DNA of 64,000 nt from Holophagales bacterium (GTDB taxonomy: Bacteria > Acidobacteriota > Thermoanaerobaculia > UBA5066), in the NCBI GenBank assembly GCA_016716705.1, contig JADJVF010000005.1, forward strand, positions 124,001-188,000. The letters are read 5' to 3'. The notes beneath the pieces are model-generated. The model made no database searches. It saw only the letters and a program-made list of their open reading frames with translations, and had not been told where the DNA came from. Position 1 is the first letter of the stretch. The number at the start of each line of letters is the position of its first letter. The translations under genes and the position numbers were made by a program. Below, piece by piece: positions 33,594 to 42,367 of this stretch.

Positions 33594-33619
33594 AAAAGCG
33601 CCCCGCTTGCGCGGGGCGC
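33594..33619 (-). terminator. intrinsic terminator after the Thr-rich lipoprotein gene
   Basis: On the minus strand, GCGCCCCGC (33619-33611) pairs perfectly with GCGGGGCGC (33606-33598) around a GCAA tetraloop and is followed by TTTTCTTTT. This is a textbook Rho-independent terminator, 25 bases after the stop. Confidence 0.88.
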
Positions 33620-33625
33620 CTTCCG

Positions 33626-33642
33626 GGTTCGAAGTTCGAACC
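33626..33642. repeat. short perfect palindrome GGTTCGAA-G-TTCGAACC
   Basis: An eight-base inverted repeat around a single G lies between the lipoprotein stop and its terminator. It could be a protein-binding site or an accessory hairpin; nothing else supports a function. Confidence 0.35.
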
Positions 33643-33644
33643 GC

Positions 33645-33896
33645 TTACTTCGCCGGGGCGGCCGGGGCGGCCGTGGTCGTGGCCGGGGCGGCCTCGGTCG
33701 TCGTGGTGGTGGTGGTGGTCTCGGTCGTCACGGGGGAGGTCTCCGTGGTGGTCGTGGTGCCGGTCTCGGTCGTGGCCGGGGCGGGCTCCTCGACGACCGC
33801 GGGGGCCGCGTTGGTGGGCTCTTCCTTCTTGCCGCCACAGGCGACGAGGGAGGCGGAGACGGCGATGAGGGCGACGACGGAAAGGATCTTCTTCAT
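33645..33896 (-). CDS. small Thr/Ala-rich lipoprotein
   Basis: The 83-residue protein starts at ATG 33896 after AAGGAG. A lipoprotein signal peptide ends in LVACGG (Cys at residue 20). The mature part is low-complexity: threonine runs broken by Glu, Ala and Pro (ETSPVTTETTTTTTTTEAA). This looks like a flexible, possibly O-glycosylated surface tether. Its own ribosome site and terminator argue that it is a real, separately transcribed gene. No homologous family is recognised. Confidence 0.75.
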   Translation of the reverse strand: MKKILSVVALIAVSASLVACGGKKEEPTNAAPAVVEEPAPATTETGTTTTTETSPVTTETTTTTTTTEAAPATTTAAPAAPAK

Positions 33897-34204
33897 GGTT
33901 TCTCCTTCTTTCTTACCGGGGTTCGATCGCTGTGTCTCAGCGAATGCGATCTGGTTCTACCTGGGTTGATCTGTCGGGTTCCGCTTCGGACCGGCCTGCG
34001 GGTCGGGACGGGTCCGGGTGCGCCGTTTCAGACTCCCGATCGCCACACCCTTAGCGTCGGCGAGTTTCCTCGCCCGAGCTTCGAGGGAAGGATAGGGATT
34101 TCCGGCGGCCTGTCAAGCCCCATTCCTCTGGAAGCGGCCGGATGGGGCCGAGCCTCGGGTTTGACCGGCTCTGCCCCGAAGGCTAGACTGAACGACTTCG
34201 GGCG
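33897..34204. other. intergenic region with the ffh promoter
   Basis: These 308 bases separate the minus-strand lipoprotein gene from ffh. They hold the lipoprotein ribosome site (33901-33915), a small GGCGAG-TTTC-CTCGCC stem near 34060, and the ffh promoter at 34161-34189. I see no gene or other repeat in it. Confidence 0.6.
34161..34189 (+). promoter_or_regulatory. predicted ffh promoter
   Basis: TTGACC (34161-34166), a 17-base spacer and TAGACT (34184-34189) give a good -35/-10 pair. Transcription would begin near 34196, leaving a leader of only about nine bases before the ffh ATG. Confidence 0.7.
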
Positions 34205-35506
34205 ATGTTCGACTCACTGTCCGACCGTTTGCAGCGTGTGATGAAGGGGCTCCGTGGCGAGGGGCACCTGACGGAATTCCACGTTGACGAAGCGCTCAAG
34301 GAGATCCGGACCGGGTCTCCTCGAGGCGGACGTCCACCTCGACGTCGTCAAGGGCTTCACCCAGCGGGTCCGCGAGAAGGCCGTGGGGCAGGAAGTCCTG
34401 ACCGCCTTCGCCCCGGCCCAGCAGGTCCTGAAGATCGTCCAGGCCGAGCTCGTCGGCCTGCTCGGTGGGTCGGCGGCGACGCTGAACCTGAAGCGGCGCC
34501 CCTCGGTCATCCTCCTCGTGGGCCTCCAGGGCTCCGGAAAGACGACCACGGCGGCCAAGCTCGGACTTCATCTCAAGAAGAAGCTCGGCAAGCAGGTCCT
34601 GCTCGTGCCGGCAGACGTCCACCGACCCGCGGCAACCGAGCAGCTTCGGACCCTCGGGAAGGAGAACGGGCTCCCGTGCTTCGACCCGAAGGGGGAGACG
34701 GACGCCGTCGCCCGGGTGAAGGCGGCCATCAAGGAAGCGAAGCTCTTCGGATGGGACGTGGCCATCGTCGACACGGCCGGCCGGCTCCACGTCGACGAGT
34801 CGCTGATGGCCGAGGTCGCGAGGATTCGCGAGGTCTGCGAGCCCGACGAGATCCTCTTCGTCGCCGACGCGATGACGGGACAGGACGCCGCCCTGTCGGC
34901 CCGCGCCTTCTCCGAACGCTCCCGCTGACGGGAGTGATCCTCACGAAGATGGACGGCGACGCCCGGGGCGGCGCCGCGCTCTCCCTCGCGACCGTCGTCG
35001 AGCGCCCGATCAAGTTCGCCGGCATCGGGGAGAAGCCCGGCGACCTCGAGCCGTTCCACCCCGACCGGGCGGCATCGCGGATTCTCGGAATGGGCGACGT
35101 CATGACGCTCATCGAGAAGGTCTCCTCCGAGGCGGACCAGAAGGCCTCGCAGCGGGCGATGGACCGGCTTCGGAAGAACGAGTTCACCCTCGACGACCTG
35201 CGGGACCACTTCCGGCAGCTCAAGAAGATGGGGCCGCTCTCGACGCTCGTGGGGCACCTTCCGAAGGTCGGGCCTTTCAAGCAGCTCCGCGACCTGCAGA
35301 TCGAGGACGACGCGACCAAGCACCTCGAGGCGATGATCGACTCGATGACCGCCGCGGAGCGGAACGACCCGAAGCTCCTCAACGGGAGCCGGAAGCTCCG
35401 GGTCGCGCGCGGCTCGGGAACCTCCGTCCAGGACATCAACCAGCTGCTGAAGCAGTATCTCGAAATGAAGAAACTGATGAAGGGCGCCTCCCGGCTCCGT
35501 TTCTGA
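34205..35506 (+). CDS. ffh: signal recognition particle protein Ffh (two compensating indels)
   Basis: 433 residues after correction. The N domain begins MFDSLSDRLQRVMKGLRG. The G domain has VGLQGSGKTTTAAKLG (G1), VPADVHRPAA, DTAGRLHVDE and TKMDGDARGGAALS. The C-terminal M domain binds SRP RNA and signal peptides (PKLLNGSRKLRVARGSG, then a Met-rich tail). One extra base at 34313-34316 and one missing base at 34917-34919 put the middle third in another frame. As ffh is essential in bacteria and both ends are intact, these are almost certainly assembly errors. It targets membrane proteins co-translationally. It heads the classic ffh-rpsP-rimM-trmD-rplS order. Confidence 0.92.
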   Translation: MFDSLSDRLQRVMKGLRGEGHLTEFHVDEALKEIRTGSPRGGRPPRRRQGLHPAGPREGRGAGSPDRLRPGPAGPEDRPGRARRPARWVGGDAEPEAAPLGHPPRGPPGLRKDDHGGQARTSSQEEARQAGPARAGRRPPTRGNRAASDPREGERAPVLRPEGGDGRRRPGEGGHQGSEALRMGRGHRRHGRPAPRRRVADGRGREDSRGLRARRDPLRRRRDDGTGRRPVGPRLLRTLPLTGVILTKMDGDARGGAALSLATVVERPIKFAGIGEKPGDLEPFHPDRAASRILGMGDVMTLIEKVSSEADQKASQRAMDRLRKNEFTLDDLRDHFRQLKKMGPLSTLVGHLPKVGPFKQLRDLQIEDDATKHLEAMIDSMTAAERNDPKLLNGSRKLRVARGSGTSVQDINQLLKQYLEMKKLMKGASRLRF

Positions 35507-35545
35507 GCCGGAGAGTCCCTCGGAAACCGCACCGAAAGGAAACCA

Positions 35546-35782
35546 ATGCTGAAGATCCGACTCCGCCGTACCGGCGGCTCCAACGCGCCCGCCTATCGAA
35601 TCGTCGTCTCCGACAGCCACAGCACCCCGACCGCCAGGGTGCTCGAGGAGCTCGGCTACTACGACCCGACGAAGAACCCGCCTCTCCTCGACCTCGACGT
35701 CGAGAAGGCGAAGGTCTGGATCGCCAAGGGCGCCTCGGCCTCGGAGACGGTCCAGAAGCTCCTGGCCCGCCCGAAGGCCTGA
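35546..35782 (+). CDS. rpsP: 30S ribosomal protein bS16
   Basis: The 78-residue protein starts at ATG 35546 after GAAAGGAAA. It has the conserved MLKIRLRRTGGSNAPAYRIVV start and LGYYDPTKNPP core. It is intact and of normal length. The KH-domain gene often found between rpsP and rimM is missing; rimM follows directly. Confidence 0.97.
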   Translation: MLKIRLRRTGGSNAPAYRIVVSDSHSTPTARVLEELGYYDPTKNPPLLDLDVEKAKVWIAKGASASETVQKLLARPKA

Positions 35783-35795
35783 CGGGCGCGGACAC

Positions 35796-36229
35796 GTGAA
35801 GCCGGAGGACCTCGTCGTCATCGGCCGGCTCGCGCGGCCGCATGGCCTGCGCGGAGAGATGAGCGTCGAGGTCCTTTCCGATTTCCCGGAGCGGTTCGTC
35901 CCGGGCCTCGCGGTCGTCGGGGTGGACGAGGCCGGGAGGCGCCGTGCGCTCGTCGTCTCCGCGGTCCGCCCGAACGGGGAACGGCTCCTCATGACGTTCG
36001 AGGGGGTCTCCTCCCGGACCGACGCGGACGCGCTCCGGGGCCTCGACATCGCGGTCCCGAAGGGGAGCGAGGTGCCGCGACCTGCCGGTTTCGTCTATCA
36101 CTTCGACGTGGAGGGGTGCCGGGCCGTCGACCGGGGGAGGTCCCGTTCGTCGAGCCGATCGTCGTCTCCGTCGACCTCGAGAATCGGCTCGTCGTGCTCG
36201 ACCCGCCTCCCGGCCTCCTCGACGAATGA
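35796..36229 (+). CDS. rimM: ribosome maturation factor RimM, shortened and frameshifted
   Basis: The gene starts at GTG 35796. The N-terminal RimM domain is normal (VVIGRLARPHGLRGEMSVEV, ADALRG). After FDVEGCRAVDR the frame changes near 36135, and the true C-terminus resumes as EVPFVEPIVVSVDLENRLVVLDPP with a stop at 36229 in an ATGA overlap with trmD. Even after correction the protein is about 144 residues against the usual 165-175. The missing stretch is the first strands of the PRC beta-barrel (the G-x-x-V-x-x-V...DxLxV segment). Either the genome or the assembly has lost about 75-100 bases here. RimM assists 16S rRNA/30S maturation. Confidence 0.82.
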
Positions 36230-36978
36230 GGTTCGACCTCCTCACGATCTTCCCTGGCTACTTCGCGTCGCCGCTGTCGGAAGCGCTCGTCGGGAAGGCG
36301 ATCGACGACGGGGTGCTCGACGTCCGCGTCGTGGACCTCCGTCCGTTCAGCGACGACCCGCACCGAAAGGTCGACGACGAGGCTTTCGGAGGCGGCCCGG
36401 GGATGGTCCTCACCGCGCCCCCGCTCTTCGCCGCGATCGAAGCTCTCAGGGCCGAAGAGGGAGCGCCGCCCCCGTACGTGATCTACCTCTCGCCTCACGG
36501 AAGACGGCTCGACGCGGCGCTTGCGCGCGAGCTGGCGGCTTATCCCCGTCTCGTCCTCGTCTGCGGCCGCTACGAGGGAATCGACGAGCGGGCTCGGGAA
36601 GCGGGGCTCTTCGACGGAGAGGTCTCTCTCGGCGACTTCGTCCTTCCCGGCGGGGAGGTTGCGGCCCTGGCGCTTCTCGAGGCGGTCTCCCGATTCGTCC
36701 CGGGCGTCGTCGGCGAGGCCGAGAGCGTCCGGCTCGACAGCTTCGAGGACGGCCTCCTCGACCACCCGCACTACACGCGGCCGAGGGAGTTCCGGGGGCT
36801 GTCCGTGCCCGAAGAGCTTCTCTCGGGGAACCACGCCCGGATCCGCCGCTGGCGGCGGGAGAAGCAGCTCGAGCTGACGGCCCGGTACCGGCCCGACCTC
36901 CTTTCCCGGTTCGTCCCGGAGACGGACGAAGACCGCCAGCTCCTCGCCCGGGTTGCCCGTCCGCCCCGGACTCCGTAG
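36226..36978 (+). CDS. trmD: tRNA (guanosine(37)-N1)-methyltransferase
   Basis: The 250-residue protein starts at ATG 36226 in an ATGA overlap with rimM. Knotted SPOUT-fold motifs are present: FDLLTIFPGYF, GGGPGMVL, YLSPHGRRL, CGRYEGIDER and GDFVLPGGEVAAL. It methylates G37 next to the anticodon and prevents frameshifting. It is intact. The promoter for rplS overlaps its last codons. Confidence 0.96.
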   Translation: MRFDLLTIFPGYFASPLSEALVGKAIDDGVLDVRVVDLRPFSDDPHRKVDDEAFGGGPGMVLTAPPLFAAIEALRAEEGAPPPYVIYLSPHGRRLDAALARELAAYPRLVLVCGRYEGIDERAREAGLFDGEVSLGDFVLPGGEVAALALLEAVSRFVPGVVGEAESVRLDSFEDGLLDHPHYTRPREFRGLSVPEELLSGNHARIRRWRREKQLELTARYRPDLLSRFVPETDEDRQLLARVARPPRTP

Positions 36979-36981
36979 AAT
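36953..36981 (+). promoter_or_regulatory. predicted rplS promoter inside the trmD 3' end
   Basis: TTGCCC (36953-36958), 17 bases and TAGAAT (36976-36981; it includes the trmD TAG stop) form a good promoter. The leader to the rplS start at 37063 would be about 75 bases and contains a GTCCC/GGGAC-type stem near 37016-37032. Confidence 0.6.
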
Positions 36982-37062
36982 CCACGTTCTGGTCGTCCAT
37001 CCGGTGAGGGGAAGGTGTCCCTCCGGAGGGGACGAGCAAGACGTCTTCGGAGGTTCCTCGAA

Positions 37063-37410
37063 ATGGACAAGCTGCTCGAGGCGGAACGCCATGCTCTGCG
37101 CGCGGATATTCCGCCATTCGCCCCCGGCGACACCGTGAAGGTGCACGTCAAGGTGCGCGAGGGGGAGAAGGAGCGGATTCAGGTTTTCAACGGTCTCGTC
37201 ATCGCCCGGAGCGGCGGCGGCGTCCGGGAGACCTTCACCGTGCGCAAAGTCTCCCAGGGGACCGGCGTGGAGCGGACGTTTCCCGTCCACTCGCCCGTTC
37301 TGGACAAGATCGAAGTCGAGCGCCACGGTGTCGTTCGCCGCGCCAAGCTCTACTACCTGAGAGAGCTTCGCGGCAAGGCCGCCCGTATCGCCGAGAAGCG
37401 GACCACCTGA
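37063..37410 (+). CDS. rplS: 50S ribosomal protein bL19
   Basis: The 115-residue protein starts at ATG 37063 with GGAGG nine bases upstream; the upstream in-frame start lacks a ribosome site. Conserved L19 features: PGDTVKVHVKVREGEKERIQVF, GLVIARSGGGVRETFTVRK and RAKLYYLRELRGKAARI. It lies at the 30S-50S interface. Normal length and intact. Confidence 0.96.
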   Translation: MDKLLEAERHALRADIPPFAPGDTVKVHVKVREGEKERIQVFNGLVIARSGGGVRETFTVRKVSQGTGVERTFPVHSPVLDKIEVERHGVVRRAKLYYLRELRGKAARIAEKRTT

Positions 37411-37416
37411 CCTTCC

Positions 37417-37433
37417 GGGGGGCTCGGCCCCCC
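37417..37433 (+). terminator. GC hairpin after rplS
   Basis: GGGGGGC (37417-37423) pairs perfectly with GCCCCCC (37427-37433) around TCG, seven bases after the stop. There is no T-run, so termination may be partial and rnhB could still be co-transcribed. Confidence 0.45.
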
Positions 37434-37473
37434 CCTACGACGCGGACGCCGCGTCCGCCGGACGAGGAGAGGG

Positions 37474-38214
37474 ATGGACCGTCGACCGGGCTCCCCCAGA
37501 TCGTCGAACCGAGCCGCGGCGGCGGAGCGGCCGGAAGGCCGCTCGAGCTCGCTGGCGCGGGAGCGTGCCCGTGTGGTCGCTCTCCTGGCGGCCGAGGAAG
37601 CGGCGCGCGCGGAAGGCGCCCGCGTCGTCGCGGGTGTCGACGAGGCGGGGAGGGGTGCGCTCGCCGGTCCCGTGTTCGCGGCGGCCGTCGCTTTCACACC
37701 GGGCGCTATCGTTCTCGGTCTCGATGACTCGAAGCTCCTCGCGCCCGAGGTGCGCGAGGAGCTCGCGCCGCGGATCCGGAGGGTGGCGGCGGCGTGGGGT
37801 GTCGGTTCCGCTTCCGCCGCGGAGATCGACGCCCTCGGCATCGCGCCCGCGACGTTCCTGGCGATGAGGCGGGCTCTCGACGGCCTGGCGGCCTCCGGGA
37901 CGCAGCCCGACTTCGTCCTCGTCGACGGGTTTCCAATCCCGTCCTTGCCGGTTCCGCAGAGGGCCGTGGTCCGCGGAGACGCGTCCGTGGCCTGCATCGC
38001 CGCCGCCTCGATCCTCGCGAAGACGTCTCGGGACGCCGTGCTGCGCGGTCTGGACGCCGCGAGCCCCTGGTACGGATTCGCCGCGCACAAGGGGTACGGG
38101 AGCGCCGCCCACCTCGCGGCGTTGCGCCGTCACGGACCCTCGCCGGACCACCGCCTGAGCTTCGCGGGGGTTCTTTCTTCGGGCCGAACCGCATCGACCG
38201 TTGCGGCCGCCTGA
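37474..38214 (+). CDS. rnhB: ribonuclease HII
   Basis: The 246-residue protein starts at ATG 37474 after GAGGAGAGG. The catalytic acidic residues sit in GVDEAGRGALAGPV, DDSK, VLVDG and GDASVACIAAASILAKTSRD. It removes ribonucleotides from RNA-DNA hybrids. The first 45 residues are an Arg/Ser/Ala-rich extension not seen in most RNase HII proteins; a later start is possible. rnhB after rplS is a common gene order. Confidence 0.93.
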   Translation: MDRRPGSPRSSNRAAAAERPEGRSSSLARERARVVALLAAEEAARAEGARVVAGVDEAGRGALAGPVFAAAVAFTPGAIVLGLDDSKLLAPEVREELAPRIRRVAAAWGVGSASAAEIDALGIAPATFLAMRRALDGLAASGTQPDFVLVDGFPIPSLPVPQRAVVRGDASVACIAAASILAKTSRDAVLRGLDAASPWYGFAAHKGYGSAAHLAALRRHGPSPDHRLSFAGVLSSGRTASTVAAA

Positions 38215-38235
38215 GGAATCGGGCGAAGATCAGCC

Positions 38236-41200
38236 GTGGCCACCAAGCGGGAAGCCCTGATCGCCTCTGCGGAGAAGTCTCTGCAGAAGGGGAAGGTCGA
38301 TGCCGCGCTGAAGGACTACGTCAAGGTCCTCGACGAGACCCCGCACGACATCAACATCCTGAACAAGGCCGGCGACCTCAACGTCCGGCTCGGCAGGAAC
38401 GACGAATCGATCATCTATTTCCTGCGCATCGCCGAGTTCTACGCCCGCGACGGCTTCTACGTCCGGTCGATCGCGATGTACAAGAAGATCAACAAGCTCG
38501 ACCCGGCGCGCCTCGACATCTACGAGAAGCTCGCGGAGCTCTACGTCAAGCAGCAGCTCTGGATGGAGGCGAAGAGCAACTACCAGGTCCTCGCCGACTA
38601 CCTCCTCAAGCAGGACAACCTCGGCGGCACGATCGGGATCTACCAGAAGATGGTCGGCGATCGAGCAGGGGAACCTGCAGCTCCACGTCAAGCTCGCCGA
38701 CCTCTTCACGCAGGCCAAGAGGATTCCCGAGGCGCTTCGGGAGTACGGCGTCGTCGCCGGGGCGCTCGCGGAACGAGGCGCACACGAGGAGTCGATCCGG
38801 GTCTACGAGAAGGCCCTGCGGCTGGCCCCCGACAACGTGGAGATCCTGCGGACGCTCGTCCCCCTCCTCCTGTCGATCAACTCGGTCGACCCGGCTCGCG
38901 CCGTGCTTCGGAAGGGGCTGGAAGCGAGCCCCCGCTCCGTGCCCCTCTTCCTCCTCGCGGCCGACGCGGCCCTCGCCGCGAACGACATGGCGGAAGCACG
39001 GAGCTTCTCCGACAAGGCCCGCGCGGTCGAACCGGACAACGAAGACGTCCTCGCCGCGGTGGTGAAGATCCAGCTCAAGGGGCGGCGTCCGGACCTCGCG
39101 TGGGCGGCGGCTGCGCCCCTCGCCGATGCCGCCGTCCGGAAGGGAGAGGCGAAGAAGGCTCTCGCGCTCCTCGTCCCGATCGCCCGGGCCGCTCCCGACG
39201 TCGACGACCTCGTGAAGAAGATCGTCGACATCGCGTCCGGAATCGGCGACGAGGCGACCGCGCTGCCGTTCCGGTCCGCCCTCGCGGAGCTCTACCGCAA
39301 GAAGGGGAAGGTCGCCGAGGCCGCGGACCTCCTGCGCCACTGTGCCAGCGTCCAGCCGGACAACGCGGAGTTCCGGTCCCGCCTCGCCCAGCTCGAGCCC
39401 CACGTCGGTGCCGCCTCGGTCGCCCCGGCGCGTGTCCCTCCGCCGACGCTGGAGCGGCACATGGAGGTCACGCTGTCGGGACTGGAAGAGCCGAGACTCC
39501 GGGCGGCGGTCTCACCCGCGGACCAGCCCGCAGTCGCCGAACTGCCGGCCTCGACCGTCGCTCCCGAAGCGGCGCCGGTTTCCGACGAGTTCGAGTTCGA
39601 CCTCGACGACGCGGAATTGATCGAGGCGCCGGGTGAGATGCTCCCCGGCGGGGCGCCGCCGCCGACTCCGCCTCGGGGCTCTGCCGTTCCCCCTCCGACA
39701 CCCGCGCGAGGACTCGCCGTGCCCAGAGAGGCCGTTCCGGAGTTCGGACGGTCGGACGAGAACGAGCCCGCCTGGGGGACTCTGTCGGCAAGAGAGGCGC
39801 TCGAGGCCTACGAAGCAAAACAGGCCGAAGACGCGCGGACGGCGTCGCCGCAGCCCTACCTGCCGAGCGAGGAGATCGAAGACCTTCATCCCGCTGCAGA
39901 GCTTCCGCCGGAGCCGGCGCCGCCCCCGGTTCCGGCCGAATTCCCGGACCTCGAGCTCAACCTCGAGGCCCCGGAGGGTTTCGGATCCGCCGAGGCTCTC
40001 ACGCCCCAGGCATTCCCCGTACCGTACCTGGATTCCGGCGGGGTGTCCGAGGTCCCGTGGCCCTCCACGATGTTCCCGGAACCGGAGACACCGCCGGATT
40101 CGGAAACGGGCGGCCCGCCTTCTTTCGGAAGCCTGCCTCGACCCACGTCGGGAGACGCGGCACTCGACGATGCCCTCGTCGAGGCGGACGTCTTCAGGAG
40201 ATACGGGCTCGTCGAGAAGGCTCTCGACCAGCTCCGGCCCTGGCTCGAGAGGGCGCCCGGGAACCTCCGGGTCCGCGAAAAGCTCTTCGAGATCTTCCTC
40301 GAGCAGGGGAACCGCGCGGAAGCCCGCGAGCAGGCTGAGATCCTGGCCGAAGCCTACGCGGTGAGCGGCCGCGAAGACCGGATCCGCGGACTCGAGGGCC
40401 TGCTCGGCGAGCCCCTGCGGGCGGTTCCTGCCGCGGAAGTCGAGAGCCCCGTCGCTCTCGTCGAACCGCCTGAGGAAGAGGTCGTCGTCGCCAGCGAGCA
40501 GGCCGAGCCGGCGGCCCTCGAGGAGCCGATCGAAGCGGCTATCGAGGAAGAGCCGGAGACGGGCACGGGGGAACCGGTCGAAGAGGCCGTCGCCGCTTCC
40601 GCCGAGGAGCCGGGAGAGGGGCAGCTCCTGCCGAAGGCAGAGGGCGAGCCCACGGAGCCGCCCGTCCAGGCGGAAGCTCCGCCTGTCGTGTCCCGGGCCC
40701 TGGAGGAGCCACCGACGGAGGTGATCTCCGCGGTCATCGAAAGGGTGGCGGTGCCGCCGGCCGAGCTGGACGAGGTGCCCCTCGAGGAGCCGGCGGCGGT
40801 GCTTTCAGCGACGCAGGTCGAGCCCGAGGCCGCGCCGGAGCTGGCTGGCGCAGCGGAGGCGTCCGCCGTTTCGGTGCCGGAGGCAACCGAGGAGCACGAA
40901 CCGGTTCCAATCGTGGAGCCCGCAGTACCCGCCGCTCCCGAGGGCCGCACCAAAGGCCGCCCGAGACTTTCGGCCGAGGACGTCCTCGGACTCGGGAAAG
41001 GCACGGCGGCGCCGACTCCGAAGAAGGTCAGGACTGTCCGTCCTGAGGACGTCGAGCTCGATCTCCTGGGGGCGAAGGCGCCGAAGCCGAAGCCGAAGCC
41101 GAAGGCGGCGCCCAGGGACGAGCCGGCCCTTCCAGACGATTTCCTCCGTTCTTTCCGCAAGCGGGGGCCGGCCCCGGTCCCCCCTTCCGCTCCCGCCCCG

Positions 41201-42367
41201 GAGTCGGCGGTCGCGCTGCCGGTGGAGGCGTCGCAGGCGGAGATCGCTCCGATCGAATCCGGCGAAGCCCTTCTGGCCGGGGAGGCCGTCGGCCACGTCA
41301 TCGAGGCGGGCGTCGCCTCCGTACCGATCGAGGACAAGGCCCTCGACGTGTCCTTCGCGCCCCCGCCCGAGCCGACCCCGGAGGAGCTTTCCGAGCTCGA
41401 TTTCTGCCTCGACCAGGGGATGGTCGTCGACGCAGCCGAGCGCCTCCAGTCGCTCGAGGGCCGCTTCCCGGGCGATTCCGAGCTCGCCGCCCGGCGGCTG
41501 CGGCTCGAGGGCGGCCGTTCCGGAGCCGAGGTCCCCCGTACGGCTCTTCACGACATCCTGTCCGACGACCTCGACTCCGTCCTCGACGCCGAGCTCGGGC
41601 GGGCCCTCACGGAAGACATGGTGCGCGAGTCACCCGCGCCAGGTCCGCCTCCCCAGGCGATGTCCGCCGGCGCCCCGGGTCTCGACGAGTCCGGTCTCTT
41701 CTCCGACGAGCAGGAGTTCTTCAACTTCGCCGACGAGCTCCACACGGAGCTGCGGCGGGACGTCGAGGTCGTGCCGCCGGAGGAAGGGCGGGAGGTCTCT
41801 CTCGAGGAGATCTTCCGCGACTTCAAGAAAGGGGTCGAGCAGCAGCTCTCGCCCGAGGACTTCGAGACCCACTACAACCTCGGGATCGCCTACAAGGAGA
41901 TGGGGCTCACGGACGAGGCGATCGGCGAGTTCCAGCTCGCCGCCAAGGATCCGCTTCACGCCGTCGAGTGCTGCGCGATGCTGGGCCTCTGCTTCCTCGA
42001 GAAGGGGCTCCCGCAGCTCGCCGTGAAGTGGTATCGCAAGGGGCTCGAGACGATCGGCATCAAGGAAGACGACCGGCTCGGCATCCAGTACGCCCTCGCC
42101 GGGGTCCAGGAGCAGATCGGGGACCGCGAAGGCGCCTACCGGACCTACCTCGACATCTTCGGCGCGAGCGCCGGCTACCGCGACGTCCAGGATCGGCTCA
42201 AGGAGCTGAAACCCTCGACGAAGGCTCGCGGCGGAGGGCCTGATCGCCTGCGCCGTCAGGGTTTCTTCGCCGGCTTCCCCTTCTTCGCCTCGCCGAACGC
42301 GGAGTGCGTCCGGAACCCGCCGTGCGCCTTCTTCGCCGGGGCGCTCTCGCGAAGCCGGTCGTGGTAG
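38236..42367 (+). CDS. very large TPR scaffold protein with acidic Pro/Ala/Glu-rich middle (frameshift)
   Basis: About 1,375 residues from GTG 38236. Residues 1-400 are tandem tetratricopeptide repeats (GKVDAALKDYVKVLDETP; LYVKQQLWMEAKSNYQVL; KKGKVAEAADLLRHCASVQP). A frame change near 38653-38657 (one base extra or two missing) separates the first 140 residues from the rest. Residues 400-1,130 are low-complexity, rich in Pro, Glu and Ala, with an embedded TPR block near 640-720 and a KPKPKPK tract. The last 220 residues are again TPR (FETHYNLGIAYKEMGLTDEAIGEF). No signal peptide, so probably cytosolic. A second possible stop at 42243, in another frame, would avoid the overlap with the convergent gene. 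A multiprotein scaffold is likely; partners are unknown. Confidence 0.75.
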
